DNA of 64,000 bases from Candidatus Binatia bacterium (GTDB lineage: Bacteria; Desulfobacterota; Binatia; UBA12015): assembly GCA_029243485.1 (NCBI GenBank), contig JAQWRY010000003.1, forward strand, positions 1-64,000. Reading direction: 5' to 3'. The first letter of the stretch is position 1, and every line of letters begins with the position of its first letter. This document shows positions 24,118-32,129 of the stretch, one piece after another. The position numbers and the translations under genes are program-made. The notes under the pieces are model-generated. The model was not told where the DNA came from. It saw nothing but the letters and a program-made list of their open reading frames with translations, and ran no database searches.

Positions 24118-25703
24118 ACTCCTCGTTTGGTGTACTCGTAGTTCTTGCGGAGTTCGTGCTTCAGGATCTTTCCAGTCGCGTTTCGCGGGATCTGATCGAC
24201 GATCTCGATCTGCTCCGGGATCTTCTGGACCATGAGGCCCTTTTCTTTCAGAAATGCGGCCATCTCGTCCATCGAGACCGGCTGCCCGGCATCGGTGAGG
24301 GAAAGAACCGCGCAGGCGCGTTCGCCGGTGTCGGGATCGGGGAGCCCGACGACGGCGACGTCCTGGATCTTGTCGTGGGTGTAGAGAAGGTCCTCGACCT
24401 CCTTGGCGCTGATGTTCTCACCCTTGCGGATGATGACGTCCTTTAGTCGACCGGTGATGACGGCGTACCCGTCCCGGTCGAGGTATCCGAGGTCTCCGGT
24501 GCGGAAGTAGCCGTTCGCGTCGAACGCGGCTTCGTTCAGCGCTTCGTCGAGGTAGCCCTTGCAGAGCTGTGGGGCCTTCACCCGGAACTCACCCTCTTGG
24601 GTCGGCCCGGCGACGGACTCGTCGCTCGTAACAACGCGCAGATCGACCTCTGCGGGGCAGGGGCGGCCTTCGGTGTGGGCGAGCTTGTCGTCGGGGTCGT
24701 GCACCGAGTTCATGACCAGGATCGGACACTCGGTCATGCCGTAGCCGGAGACGATTCCGGCGCCGCCCATCTCCTTCTTCAGGTCGAAGTGGAGCTGCGG
24801 CGGCTTCGGCGCGCCGCCGCCCGGGAAGCTGCGCACGCTCGGGAAGAGTGGCGCCTCGTCACCGGCTTCGCGCCGCTTTCGTTGCGTTGCGAGATACGCC
24901 TGGTGAAAGGCCGTGCCGGCCGTGGCCTGTGTCACGTCGTTCTTCGCGAGGACGTCGACGGTCGTTGCGGGATCAAAGACAGGCACCACGATGAATGAGC
25001 ACCCAGACATCAGCCCGGAGTAGACCCACACGACACCACCGACGTGCGTGAACGGGAAGACCATCGCGACGCGATCGTCCGAGGCGAGATCGAGGACGCC
25101 ACTCATGCCCCGCGCGGCGGCGAGGAGGGTCATGTCGGTGTGGCGCGCGCCCTTTGGGTCCGCGGTCGTGCCGGAGCTGTAGAAGAGCCAGCGAATGGGA
25201 GCACCGCCGTCGTCGACTTCGGCGGGGGGCGGTTGCAAGGTTGCGGGATCTCCGTCGGGGATGCTGTCGGTGACGACCATCACCTCGAGCCCGTCTCGAT
25301 CGGCCGCGATCTCGGCGGCCATGCCCGGGTAGTCGAATCCACGCCAGGGACCGGGGACGACGAGCAGGCTGCTCTTCGCCTGCTTTGTGATGAAGCCCAC
25401 TTCCTTGTGGCGGTAGATCGGGAGGATCGGATTCTGCGTGGCCCCGAGCCGCGAGAGCGCTGCGACGAGCACGAGGGACTCCCAGTTCGTCGGGAGCATC
25501 CACGAAACCATCGAGTCGGTGCCGACCCCCTGGGCCTGAAGGCCCGCAGCGCAGCGCTCAGCCGCGTCGCGGTACTCTTTGAAGGTGGCGCGCCGATCGT
25601 TCTCGTCGACTGTGAAGAGCGCATTGGGGGTCGCTGCGGCGCGGGCCTCGATCAGGGCCCAGAAGCCGCCCGCCTGAAGGTAGGGCGTGGAGTCATTCTG
25701 CAT
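24114..25703 (-). CDS. Acyl-CoA synthetase, cyclohexanecarboxylate-CoA ligase-like
   Basis: A 529-residue adenylate-forming ligase. WLFYSSGTTADPKGARHTD is the nucleotide-binding signature, FPFTHVGGVVWVYSGL and VSGYGMTECPILVMNS are characteristic of the subgroup acting on cyclic and aromatic-related acids, and YFRTGDLGYLDRDGYAVITG plus the terminal PRNATGKILKHELRK carry the hinge and catalytic Lys. The assignment to the cyclohexanecarboxylate-type group is by overall look, not proof. The stop overlaps the start of the alcohol dehydrogenase, and the Baeyer-Villiger gene lies downstream... of 25756, 52 bases upstream in transcription order, so all three should be co-expressed. Confidence 0.88.
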   Translation of the reverse strand: MQNDSTPYLQAGGFWALIEARAAATPNALFTVDENDRRATFKEYRDAAERCAAGLQAQGVGTDSMVSWMLPTNWESLVLVAALSRLGATQNPILPIYRHKEVGFITKQAKSSLLVVPGPWRGFDYPGMAAEIAADRDGLEVMVVTDSIPDGDPATLQPPPAEVDDGGAPIRWLFYSSGTTADPKGARHTDMTLLAAARGMSGVLDLASDDRVAMVFPFTHVGGVVWVYSGLMSGCSFIVVPVFDPATTVDVLAKNDVTQATAGTAFHQAYLATQRKRREAGDEAPLFPSVRSFPGGGAPKPPQLHFDLKKEMGGAGIVSGYGMTECPILVMNSVHDPDDKLAHTEGRPCPAEVDLRVVTSDESVAGPTQEGEFRVKAPQLCKGYLDEALNEAAFDANGYFRTGDLGYLDRDGYAVITGRLKDVIIRKGENISAKEVEDLLYTHDKIQDVAVVGLPDPDTGERACAVLSLTDAGQPVSMDEMAAFLKEKGLMVQKIPEQIEIVDQIPRNATGKILKHELRKNYEYTKRGV

Positions 25704-25755
25704 CAGCGGGGTTTATCGGGGCGCCACCGGCGGTGCAAAGTGAGGCCGGGCGGCC

Positions 25756-27231
25756 CTAGGAGGAGTCGGTCGGGCTCCGCTTTACCTCGTAGGCGTCGAG
25801 GTCGAGCGAGGAGAGCATCTCGTGGTGTTGGCCCATGGTTCGGGGCCACTGCGTGACGATGCGCCCGCTGGGCGCGCGGTAGTAGTCGGTGCACCCCGCG
25901 AACCAGACCTTGACCGCCGCGATCTCCCGCTGCAGCTCTTCGTTGTACTCGGCCATGGGTTCCGGTTTCACGTCGACCCACGCGAGGCCCTCGTCGGCGA
26001 TGCGCTGGATGTGCAGCATCGCGTGCTCGACGTGGTACTCGATCATCGTGATTAGCGAGTCGCTGTTCGTGTTCGGTCCGTAGAGCATGAAGAGGTTGGG
26101 GAAGCCCGCGGTCGTGACCCCCTTGTAGGCCTGGGCACCGTCGCTCCAGGCCTCCTCGATCGTGACGCCGCCCCGGCCGCGAACGTCGAGGGCCGAGAGG
26201 TACTTGGTCGTCTTGAACCCGGTTGCGAGAATCAGGGTCTCGATCTCGCGCTCCGTACCATCCACCGCCACGATCGAGTTCTTGGTGATGCGTTCGACCC
26301 CGCTGGTGATGAGCTCCAGGTTCGGACGATTGAAGGCCGGGTAGTAGTCGTTGGAGAAGAGGGGTCGCTTGCAGCCCCAGGGGTGGGTCGGCACGAGCTT
26401 CGCGCGAACCTCGGGATCCTCGACCAGCGCGATGTTCCCGTGGCACGCGGCTTCCATGTCCGGCTGGATGAAGTCGAAGGTCTGCGGGCCGCCGCTGTTG
26501 ATGCGGTTGAAGATCTCGTCGCGCACGCCCTGGGCCACATCCGGGTTGGCGCGGAAGTGTTCCAGAACGTCTTCGGGGTAGGGGTCATCTTGCTTGGGCA
26601 TGACCCAGTTCGCGGTGCGTTGGTAATAGTCGACGCGCGCGGCATCCTTCACGATCTGCGGAACGAATTGCACCGCGCTCGCAGCGCTGCCGACCACGCC
26701 GACCCTCTCCCCGGACAGATCGTGGTCCCAATTCCAGCGGGCGGAGTGGAAGCGCGTGCCCTCGAACGAATCGAGGCCTTCGATCTCGGGGTAGTTCAGC
26801 TCGTTGAACATGCCGATGGCGCTCACGACGACATCCGCTTCGAGGCGCTCGCCGTCCCGGAGCTCGATCGTCCACCGTGCGGTGTCTTCATCCCAAGTCG
26901 TACCCCGGACCTCGCAGTCGAAGCGGCAGTAGGGCTTGATCGCGTACTTCTCGGCACACTCTTCGAGGTACTCGAGGATCTCCGGCTGCGGCGCGTAAGG
27001 GCGCGACCAATCGGGCTTCACTTCGAACGAGTAGGAGTAGAGATGCGAGGGGATGTCGCACGCACAGCCGGGGTAGCGGTTGTGGAACCAGGTGCCCCCG
27101 AGGCCAGCGGCCTTCTCGAGGATCACGAAGTTCTCGAAGCCGGCCTTCTTCAGGTGGATGGCCATGCAGAGGCCGCCGGGGCCGGCGCCGATAATGACAA
27201 TTCGGGGATCGCGTTTCGGTGTTTGGGTCAC
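25756..27231 (-). CDS. Baeyer-Villiger monooxygenase
   Basis: A 491-residue class B flavoprotein monooxygenase. Two Rossmann motifs are seen: VIIGAGPGGLCMAIHLKKAG and VGVVGSAASAVQFVP. Between them is the Baeyer-Villiger fingerprint FxGxxxHxxxW as FEGTRFHSARW. The active-site region GGTWFHNRYPGCACDIPSH is typical of ketone-oxidising members. It inserts oxygen next to a ketone to give an ester or lactone, using NADPH and FAD. The start is a GTG preceded by TGAGGA; it lies 13 bases after the CoA transferase stop. Together with the alcohol dehydrogenase it could turn a secondary alcohol into an ester. Confidence 0.92.
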   Translation of the reverse strand: MTQTPKRDPRIVIIGAGPGGLCMAIHLKKAGFENFVILEKAAGLGGTWFHNRYPGCACDIPSHLYSYSFEVKPDWSRPYAPQPEILEYLEECAEKYAIKPYCRFDCEVRGTTWDEDTARWTIELRDGERLEADVVVSAIGMFNELNYPEIEGLDSFEGTRFHSARWNWDHDLSGERVGVVGSAASAVQFVPQIVKDAARVDYYQRTANWVMPKQDDPYPEDVLEHFRANPDVAQGVRDEIFNRINSGGPQTFDFIQPDMEAACHGNIALVEDPEVRAKLVPTHPWGCKRPLFSNDYYPAFNRPNLELITSGVERITKNSIVAVDGTEREIETLILATGFKTTKYLSALDVRGRGGVTIEEAWSDGAQAYKGVTTAGFPNLFMLYGPNTNSDSLITMIEYHVEHAMLHIQRIADEGLAWVDVKPEPMAEYNEELQREIAAVKVWFAGCTDYYRAPSGRIVTQWPRTMGQHHEMLSSLDLDAYEVKRSPTDSS

Positions 27232-27244
27232 TGGAAGGGGTTCC

Positions 27245-28609
27245 TCAACGAAGCCACTCGGGAGAGTGGGTTCCCAGGGGCGACGGCGGAAGGTCCCACC
27301 GTGCCGGAGTGTGTTCCATTTCTACGATGGGCGCGAGATGCTCTAGCCGACCCCACGCCGTGTCCGACGAGGCCACGAAGCGTTCGGGCCGATCGAAGCC
27401 GCGAGCCTGGTCGCGGTCGTGGATCGTACCGAGACGGGTGAGCCACATCCCGGTCTGGCAGAGGGACTCCTTTACGTGCCAACTGCCGCCCTCGGTGCAC
27501 CTGCGGGAGAGTGCGGTCATGGCACCGAACGCCGCGAGGTAGCCGGTCGTGTAGTCCGTCGCGGCGGCGGGAATCAGCGCGGGCCGGCCGTCGCGCGCTT
27601 CGGAGTCGGCGATGCCCGTCGCAGACTGCGCGAGTTGTTCCCAGCCGGGGCGATGGGCCCAGGGGCCGACGTGGCCGTAGCAATCGAGCGACACGACAAT
27701 GATACCCGGCCGTCGCGCGGCGAGCTCGGTCGGCGAGAGGCCGCGGGCGGCAAGCGCGCCCGGGCGGTAGCTTTGGCAGAACAGGTCTGCGGTCTCCACG
27801 AGCTCGTCGAGTCTCGTGCGATCGTCGTCGCGGTCGAGATCGAGGAACGCGTTGCGCTTTCCGTGGCCGGTGTCGATGACGAACGGCTCGATGCTCGGCA
27901 CGCGCTCCGCGCCGATTCGCAGGACGTCCGCGCCGTAGGAAGCGAGAGTTCGTCCGCAGGTTGGGCCCGCGAGCACTCGCGTCAGATCGAGGGCGCGAAC
28001 ACCATCGAGCGGGCGATCTCCGGGGGGGAGTGGTCGCGCGGCCGCGTCGCCGATGCGCTCGATCTCGATCACGGGGAGCGACGCGAGGGCCCTTCCTTGG
28101 GGATGCTCTGCCCATTCCTCGGTCGTGCGGACGACGGTACCACAGAGGCCGCGCAGCGCGATCGCGTCTTCTAGTTCGGCAGCGTCGTGGGCGCGCACCG
28201 CGTCGGCGATCGCGTTCGCGTCGAGGGTGCAGCCGAGTAGATCGACCGCGCCTTGCGCGAGTGCCGGGAAGCCGCCGTGCAGATGAATCCACCTGCCGTC
28301 CCGCGTCTCGTAGAGCCCGCTCGCCGGATTGTGGTGCCGCGTGAGGTCGACGCCGCTCGAGGCCTTCTGCAGGACGAAGCTGACCAGGCTCATTGCGGCG
28401 CCGGAGACGTCGACCGAGACCTTCTGCGCCTCCCCCGTTCGGGCCTCGTGCAGTTGCGCGGCCGCCGCCCCGGTCAGGCCGAGGGCGGCTGCGGCGGCTT
28501 CGCCTGCCGGGTAGCGCGTGGGGAGGACGGGGTCCGCTCCTCGTACGTCGATCCGGGGGCCGGCCGGGGCGTCGAGGCGCGCGGCGCGAAGAAGGGGATC
28601 GAGATCCAA
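27245..28609 (-). CDS. CaiB/BaiF-type CoA transferase
   Basis: A family III CoA transferase of about 454 residues. The hallmark N-motif RALDLTRVLAGPTCGRTLA begins near residue 200, followed by YGADVLRIGAE, FVIDTGHGKRNAFLDLDRD and LDELVETADLFCQSYRPGAL, all typical of CaiB/BaiF. The first 190 residues look like a second, reduced half (GLYETRDGRWIHLHGGFP is normally found in the C-terminal part of the fold), so the domain order appears permuted or an extra half is fused in front. The start is uncertain; a TTG at 28609 is the best position 26 bases after the upstream ligase. It moves CoA between acids without ATP. Confidence 0.78.
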   Translation of the reverse strand: MDLDPLLRAARLDAPAGPRIDVRGADPVLPTRYPAGEAAAAALGLTGAAAAQLHEARTGEAQKVSVDVSGAAMSLVSFVLQKASSGVDLTRHHNPASGLYETRDGRWIHLHGGFPALAQGAVDLLGCTLDANAIADAVRAHDAAELEDAIALRGLCGTVVRTTEEWAEHPQGRALASLPVIEIERIGDAAARPLPPGDRPLDGVRALDLTRVLAGPTCGRTLASYGADVLRIGAERVPSIEPFVIDTGHGKRNAFLDLDRDDDRTRLDELVETADLFCQSYRPGALAARGLSPTELAARRPGIIVVSLDCYGHVGPWAHRPGWEQLAQSATGIADSEARDGRPALIPAAATDYTTGYLAAFGAMTALSRRCTEGGSWHVKESLCQTGMWLTRLGTIHDRDQARGFDRPERFVASSDTAWGRLEHLAPIVEMEHTPARWDLPPSPLGTHSPEWLR

Positions 28610-28635
28610 AACGTTCGTCGGGTCCTCGCGGCGTT

Positions 28636-30204
28636 TCAGCCGCCGAGGACCTCCTTCGCCCGTTCCCGCAGAACGAATTTGGTGACCTTCCCGGAGGCGT
28701 TCACCGGGAGTTCGGATACGACTTCGACGAAGCGCGGGACCTTGTAGTTGGCCATGTTCGCACGACACCAGGTAATGACGCCGTCCGGCTCGAGCGCCTT
28801 GCCCGGGCCGGGTACGACGAAGGCCATTCCCACTTCGCCCATGCGCGCGTCGGGAACGCCGATGACGGCGACCTGGGCGAAGTCCCCGCTGCTGAACATG
28901 AGATTCTCGATCTCGGCCGGGTAGCAGTTGAAGCCGCCCATGATGAACATGTCCTTGATACGGTCGGTGATTCTGAGGTAGCCGCGGTCGTCCATGATGG
29001 CGATGTCGCCGGTATGCAGCCAGTTGTCCGCATCCACGGCCTTCGCGGTTTCGGCGGGGTCGTCGAGGTAGCCCTTCATGACGTTGTAACCGCGCACCAC
29101 GACTTCGCCGGGTTCGCCCCGCGCGACCTCTTCGCCGGCCTCGTTCACGCAACGAACCTCGACGTCGTCGATGGCACGTCCGGAGGTCGTCGCGATGGTT
29201 TCGGCGTCGTCATCTTCCCGGCACATGGAGACGGTTCCACACGACTCTGTGAGGCCGTAGCCGGTGATGACCGTGTCGAACCCGAGCTCCGTCTTCATCC
29301 GGTGGATGAGCTCGACGGGGATTGCGGCGGCGCCGGTGACGGCGAGGCGTAGGTTCGAGATGTCGTGCTTGGCCAGGTCGGGGTGGGCCAGGATGGATTG
29401 ATAGAGCGTCGGCGGTCCGGGCAGCATCGAGATCTTGTCCTCGCCGATGCGGGCGAGAACCTGCGGGACGTCGAAGACGAGATGTGGCAGCGCGGTCGCG
29501 CCGCGCAGGATGCACGACAGCCAGCCCGCCTTGTAGCCGAACGCGTGGAAGAACGGATTCACGATGAGGTAGCGGTCGCCGGCGGTGAGTCCGACGATGC
29601 CGGACCACGCGAGGAACACTTTCGTATTCTGGCCGTGCGTCGTCATGACGCCCTTGGGCTTCCCGGTCGTTCCGGACGTGAACATGATGTCAGACAGATC
29701 GTCGGGCGACACGGCGGCGGCCCGCTCTCGTGCCTTCTCTTCGGGGACCGATTCACCGCGCGCGAGAAATTCGTCCCACCCGGTCGCTCCCGCTGTGGAC
29801 CCACGAAGCGCGACGATGCCCTCGAGCGAGGGGATGTCTTCCTGCTGGATCTCGGCAACGTAGTCGACGCCGAGGAAGTCGGTCACCGTGCACAGGAGCT
29901 TGGCGCCACTCGACTGAAGGATGTATGCGGCCTCCGCCTTCTTCAGTCGGGTGTTCAGCGGCACCAGTGTCGCACCGGCGGAGTGCAGGCCGATGGCGGC
30001 CAGGATCCACTCATGGATGTTCGGCGCCCAGATCGCGACCCGGTCGCCGGGCCCGATCCCGGCGGCGATGAAGGCCCGGGCGACGCGGACGCCGGCGTCC
30101 GCGAGCTCGGAAAAGCTGAGCCGGGTGTCGCCTTCTTCGATCGCGATGGCGCTTCCGAACTGCTCGGCAGCCTCTTGGACGGCCCCTGGAATGGTGCGTT
30201 GCAT
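28636..30204 (-). CDS. Acyl-CoA synthetase, FadD3-like
   Basis: A 522-residue adenylate-forming ligase resembling FadD3, the enzyme that activates the steroid C/D-ring fragment HIP in actinobacteria. Features are IMFTSGTTGKPKGVMTTHGQ, FFHAFGYKAGWLSCILRGA, MLPGPPTLYQSIL, VITGYGLTESCGTVSM, WLHTGDIAIMDDRGYLRITD and the C-terminal PVNASGKVTKFVLRE with the catalytic Lys. The FadD3 link rests on remembered family look; other branched or cyclic acids are possible. It is the first gene of the minus-strand run ending at 20284, so its upstream region (30205-30258) probably holds the promoter. Confidence 0.87.
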   Translation of the reverse strand: MQRTIPGAVQEAAEQFGSAIAIEEGDTRLSFSELADAGVRVARAFIAAGIGPGDRVAIWAPNIHEWILAAIGLHSAGATLVPLNTRLKKAEAAYILQSSGAKLLCTVTDFLGVDYVAEIQQEDIPSLEGIVALRGSTAGATGWDEFLARGESVPEEKARERAAAVSPDDLSDIMFTSGTTGKPKGVMTTHGQNTKVFLAWSGIVGLTAGDRYLIVNPFFHAFGYKAGWLSCILRGATALPHLVFDVPQVLARIGEDKISMLPGPPTLYQSILAHPDLAKHDISNLRLAVTGAAAIPVELIHRMKTELGFDTVITGYGLTESCGTVSMCREDDDAETIATTSGRAIDDVEVRCVNEAGEEVARGEPGEVVVRGYNVMKGYLDDPAETAKAVDADNWLHTGDIAIMDDRGYLRITDRIKDMFIMGGFNCYPAEIENLMFSSGDFAQVAVIGVPDARMGEVGMAFVVPGPGKALEPDGVITWCRANMANYKVPRFVEVVSELPVNASGKVTKFVLRERAKEVLGG

Positions 30205-30258
30205 GACGCGGTTTTATCCGAAGGGCCGGGCGGCTTCCATGTTGACCCGGATGTGGGC

Positions 30259-30886
30259 TCAGTCGACGGGTTTCGGATCCTCGACTTCGGCCGTGACCCT
30301 CGCCCAGGCTAGTTCCGCACCCTCGTGCTGACGAAGGCGGGGCCAGCGCATAGGAGCCCTGTTCGCTAGGTGCCTCCGCGGGGAGAACGACCAGAATATG
30401 GCCGCCGGGTTCGATGTCGCGCTCCAACCGCTGGACGGTCGGCGGACCGAGCGGCGTTCCGAAGACGGTCAGGTTTGCGTCCTCACTCAGGATTCGCAGC
30501 AGGACCTTCTTCTGGCCCAGCGTCTTCCACCGCTCGTACTTCACCTTCGAGATGGCCTCGCCGTGTTCGAGGATCCACCGGATACCGGTGCGCTCTACGA
30601 GCGTGCGCAGGTTCTTGGGGTGGGGTGGCTCCGCCGTCAGCCGGCGGAGTGCCTTGTGCCACTCCGGCATGAACCGGGTGTGCCCGTTGACGATGGGGAG
30701 CCAGTGGTCGGTACTCTGAACCATGTACAGCGTCTGGTGGCGCTTGGGGAGAATCGACCCGGGGGACCCCGGGTCGGGGATGTTGAGCAATGGCCCGCGT
30801 TCGAGGCGGGCGAGGAGGCGAACCGGCTTAGGTGCGAACCGGCGGCTCGGTGGTTTCGGGGGGGTCGTGCGTCCAGAGCCGACCAT
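30259..30886 (-). pseudogene. C-terminal remnant of a membrane glycosyltransferase-like protein
   Basis: The minus strand reads LYMVQSTDHWLPIVNGHTRF, then GIRWILEHGEAISKVKYERW and GGHILVVLPAEAPSEQGSYA, which looks like the soluble C-terminal region of large GT39-like membrane proteins (an S-T-x-H-W-x-P-x-V-N-G pattern). No membrane domain precedes it; upstream only a basic, proline-rich stretch is open. Near the 3' end the sense passes into another frame that reads ELAWARVTAEVEDPKPVD before TGA at 30259. A missing N-terminus and one frameshift suggest a remnant. It fills most of the gap between the two divergent catabolic runs. Confidence 0.45.
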
Positions 30887-30962
30887 TTCGATCTATGAGG
30901 TCGACGCGGGGAGGTGACGAGCGAGGCGGGAAATCGCCTGGGAGATATGCTCTACCCAGCAC

Positions 30963-32123
30963 ATGGACCTGGAGTTCACCGACGAGCAGAACCTTCTGCG
31001 GGAGACCGTTCGCGGGCTCTGTGAGCAGTACGCGTCGTACGAGGTCGTGCGGGCACTCGAGGACGACTCGTCCGGCTGCGCAGCGGATCTCTGGAGGCAG
31101 CTCGGTGCACTCGGGCTCATTGGTCTGCGCTTGCCCGAGGCGTACGGTGGCGCCGCGCAGGGAATGCAGGAGGCCGTCCTTCTCTACGAGGAGCTCGGCC
31201 GCGCCCTGGCGCCCACGCCGCACTTCGGAAGTGCGGTCCTCGGAGCCGGGGCCCTCCTCGAAGCCGGCAGCGACGCGCAGAAGAAGCAGTGGCTTCCGAG
31301 CATCGCATCGGGTGCGGCGGTGCTCGCACCTGCCTGGTTGGAACCGCGCAGCGGGTTCGATTCCGGAGGCGTCCAGTTGGAAGCGAAGTCGGTGGACGGC
31401 GGCTATTCACTGTCCGGCACGAAGAGCCACGTGGCCTTCGCCAAGATCGCAGACCGGTTGGTCGTTCTTGCGCGAACGGGCACCCCGGCGGAGGCTATCG
31501 ACCTCTTTCTCGTCGATCCCGCTGCACCCGGCGTCGAACTTGTGCAAAGCAAGACGATGGCCTCGGACGCGCAGTTCGAAGTCCGCCTCGACGGCGTTCG
31601 CGCTTCAGAAGCGGACCGGATCGGTGCAGCCGGGACGGGTTGGGCGACCTGGAAGCGCGGGATGTACGACGGCGTGATCCTTCTCGCCGCACAAGCGATC
31701 GGCGGTGCGGATCGGGCGCTGGAGATGACCGTCGCGTACGCGAAGGAGCGCCACCAGTTCGGCAAGCCGCTCGGTGCGTTCCAGTCGCTCTCGCACTACA
31801 TGGCCGACGCCGTCACTGCTATCGACGGCGGTCGCGTACTCGTTCAGGAGGCCGCCTGGGCACGTGACGCGGGCCGTTCCGTCGCACGCTTGGCGCCGAT
31901 GGCGAAGTCGTTTGCGTGCAAGACCTTCCGCGACACCACGAAGGCGGCCCAGCAGATTCATGGCGGCATGGGATTTTCGGTCGAGTACGACATTCAACTC
32001 TACTTTCGGCGCGCGAAGCAGCTCCAAGTTTCGTGGTGGGATACGCACTACTGCGAGGAACTCATCGCGGCGCACGTGCTCGACGGGGACGGGCCACCCG
32101 ACCTCCGTTCCGCGCCGGCCTGA
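30963..32123 (+). CDS. Acyl-CoA dehydrogenase (FadE-like)
   Basis: A 386-residue flavoprotein of the acyl-CoA dehydrogenase family, starting MDLEFTDEQNLLRETVRGLC. LGLIGLRLPEAYGGAAQGM, YSLSGTKSHVAFAKIADRLV and YAKERHQFGKPLGAFQSLSH are standard. The C-terminal part AAQQIHGGMGFSVEYDIQLY then RRAKQLQVSW shows no YEGT motif, so the usual catalytic Glu is absent and this is probably the non-catalytic or alternative-base subunit seen in heteromeric enzymes such as FadE28-FadE29. No partner subunit is adjacent; the pair at 58946-61240 is 28 kb away. It is 6 bases upstream of the CoA transferase. Confidence 0.88.
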   Translation: MDLEFTDEQNLLRETVRGLCEQYASYEVVRALEDDSSGCAADLWRQLGALGLIGLRLPEAYGGAAQGMQEAVLLYEELGRALAPTPHFGSAVLGAGALLEAGSDAQKKQWLPSIASGAAVLAPAWLEPRSGFDSGGVQLEAKSVDGGYSLSGTKSHVAFAKIADRLVVLARTGTPAEAIDLFLVDPAAPGVELVQSKTMASDAQFEVRLDGVRASEADRIGAAGTGWATWKRGMYDGVILLAAQAIGGADRALEMTVAYAKERHQFGKPLGAFQSLSHYMADAVTAIDGGRVLVQEAAWARDAGRSVARLAPMAKSFACKTFRDTTKAAQQIHGGMGFSVEYDIQLYFRRAKQLQVSWWDTHYCEELIAAHVLDGDGPPDLRSAPA

Positions 32124-32129
32124 CCGCTC

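Noticed and set aside
27245-29152. A single long minus-strand open frame of 635 codons.
   Set aside because: Its first 180 codons are an antisense-like shadow within the FadD3-like gene; only the part from about 28609 reads as CoA transferase.
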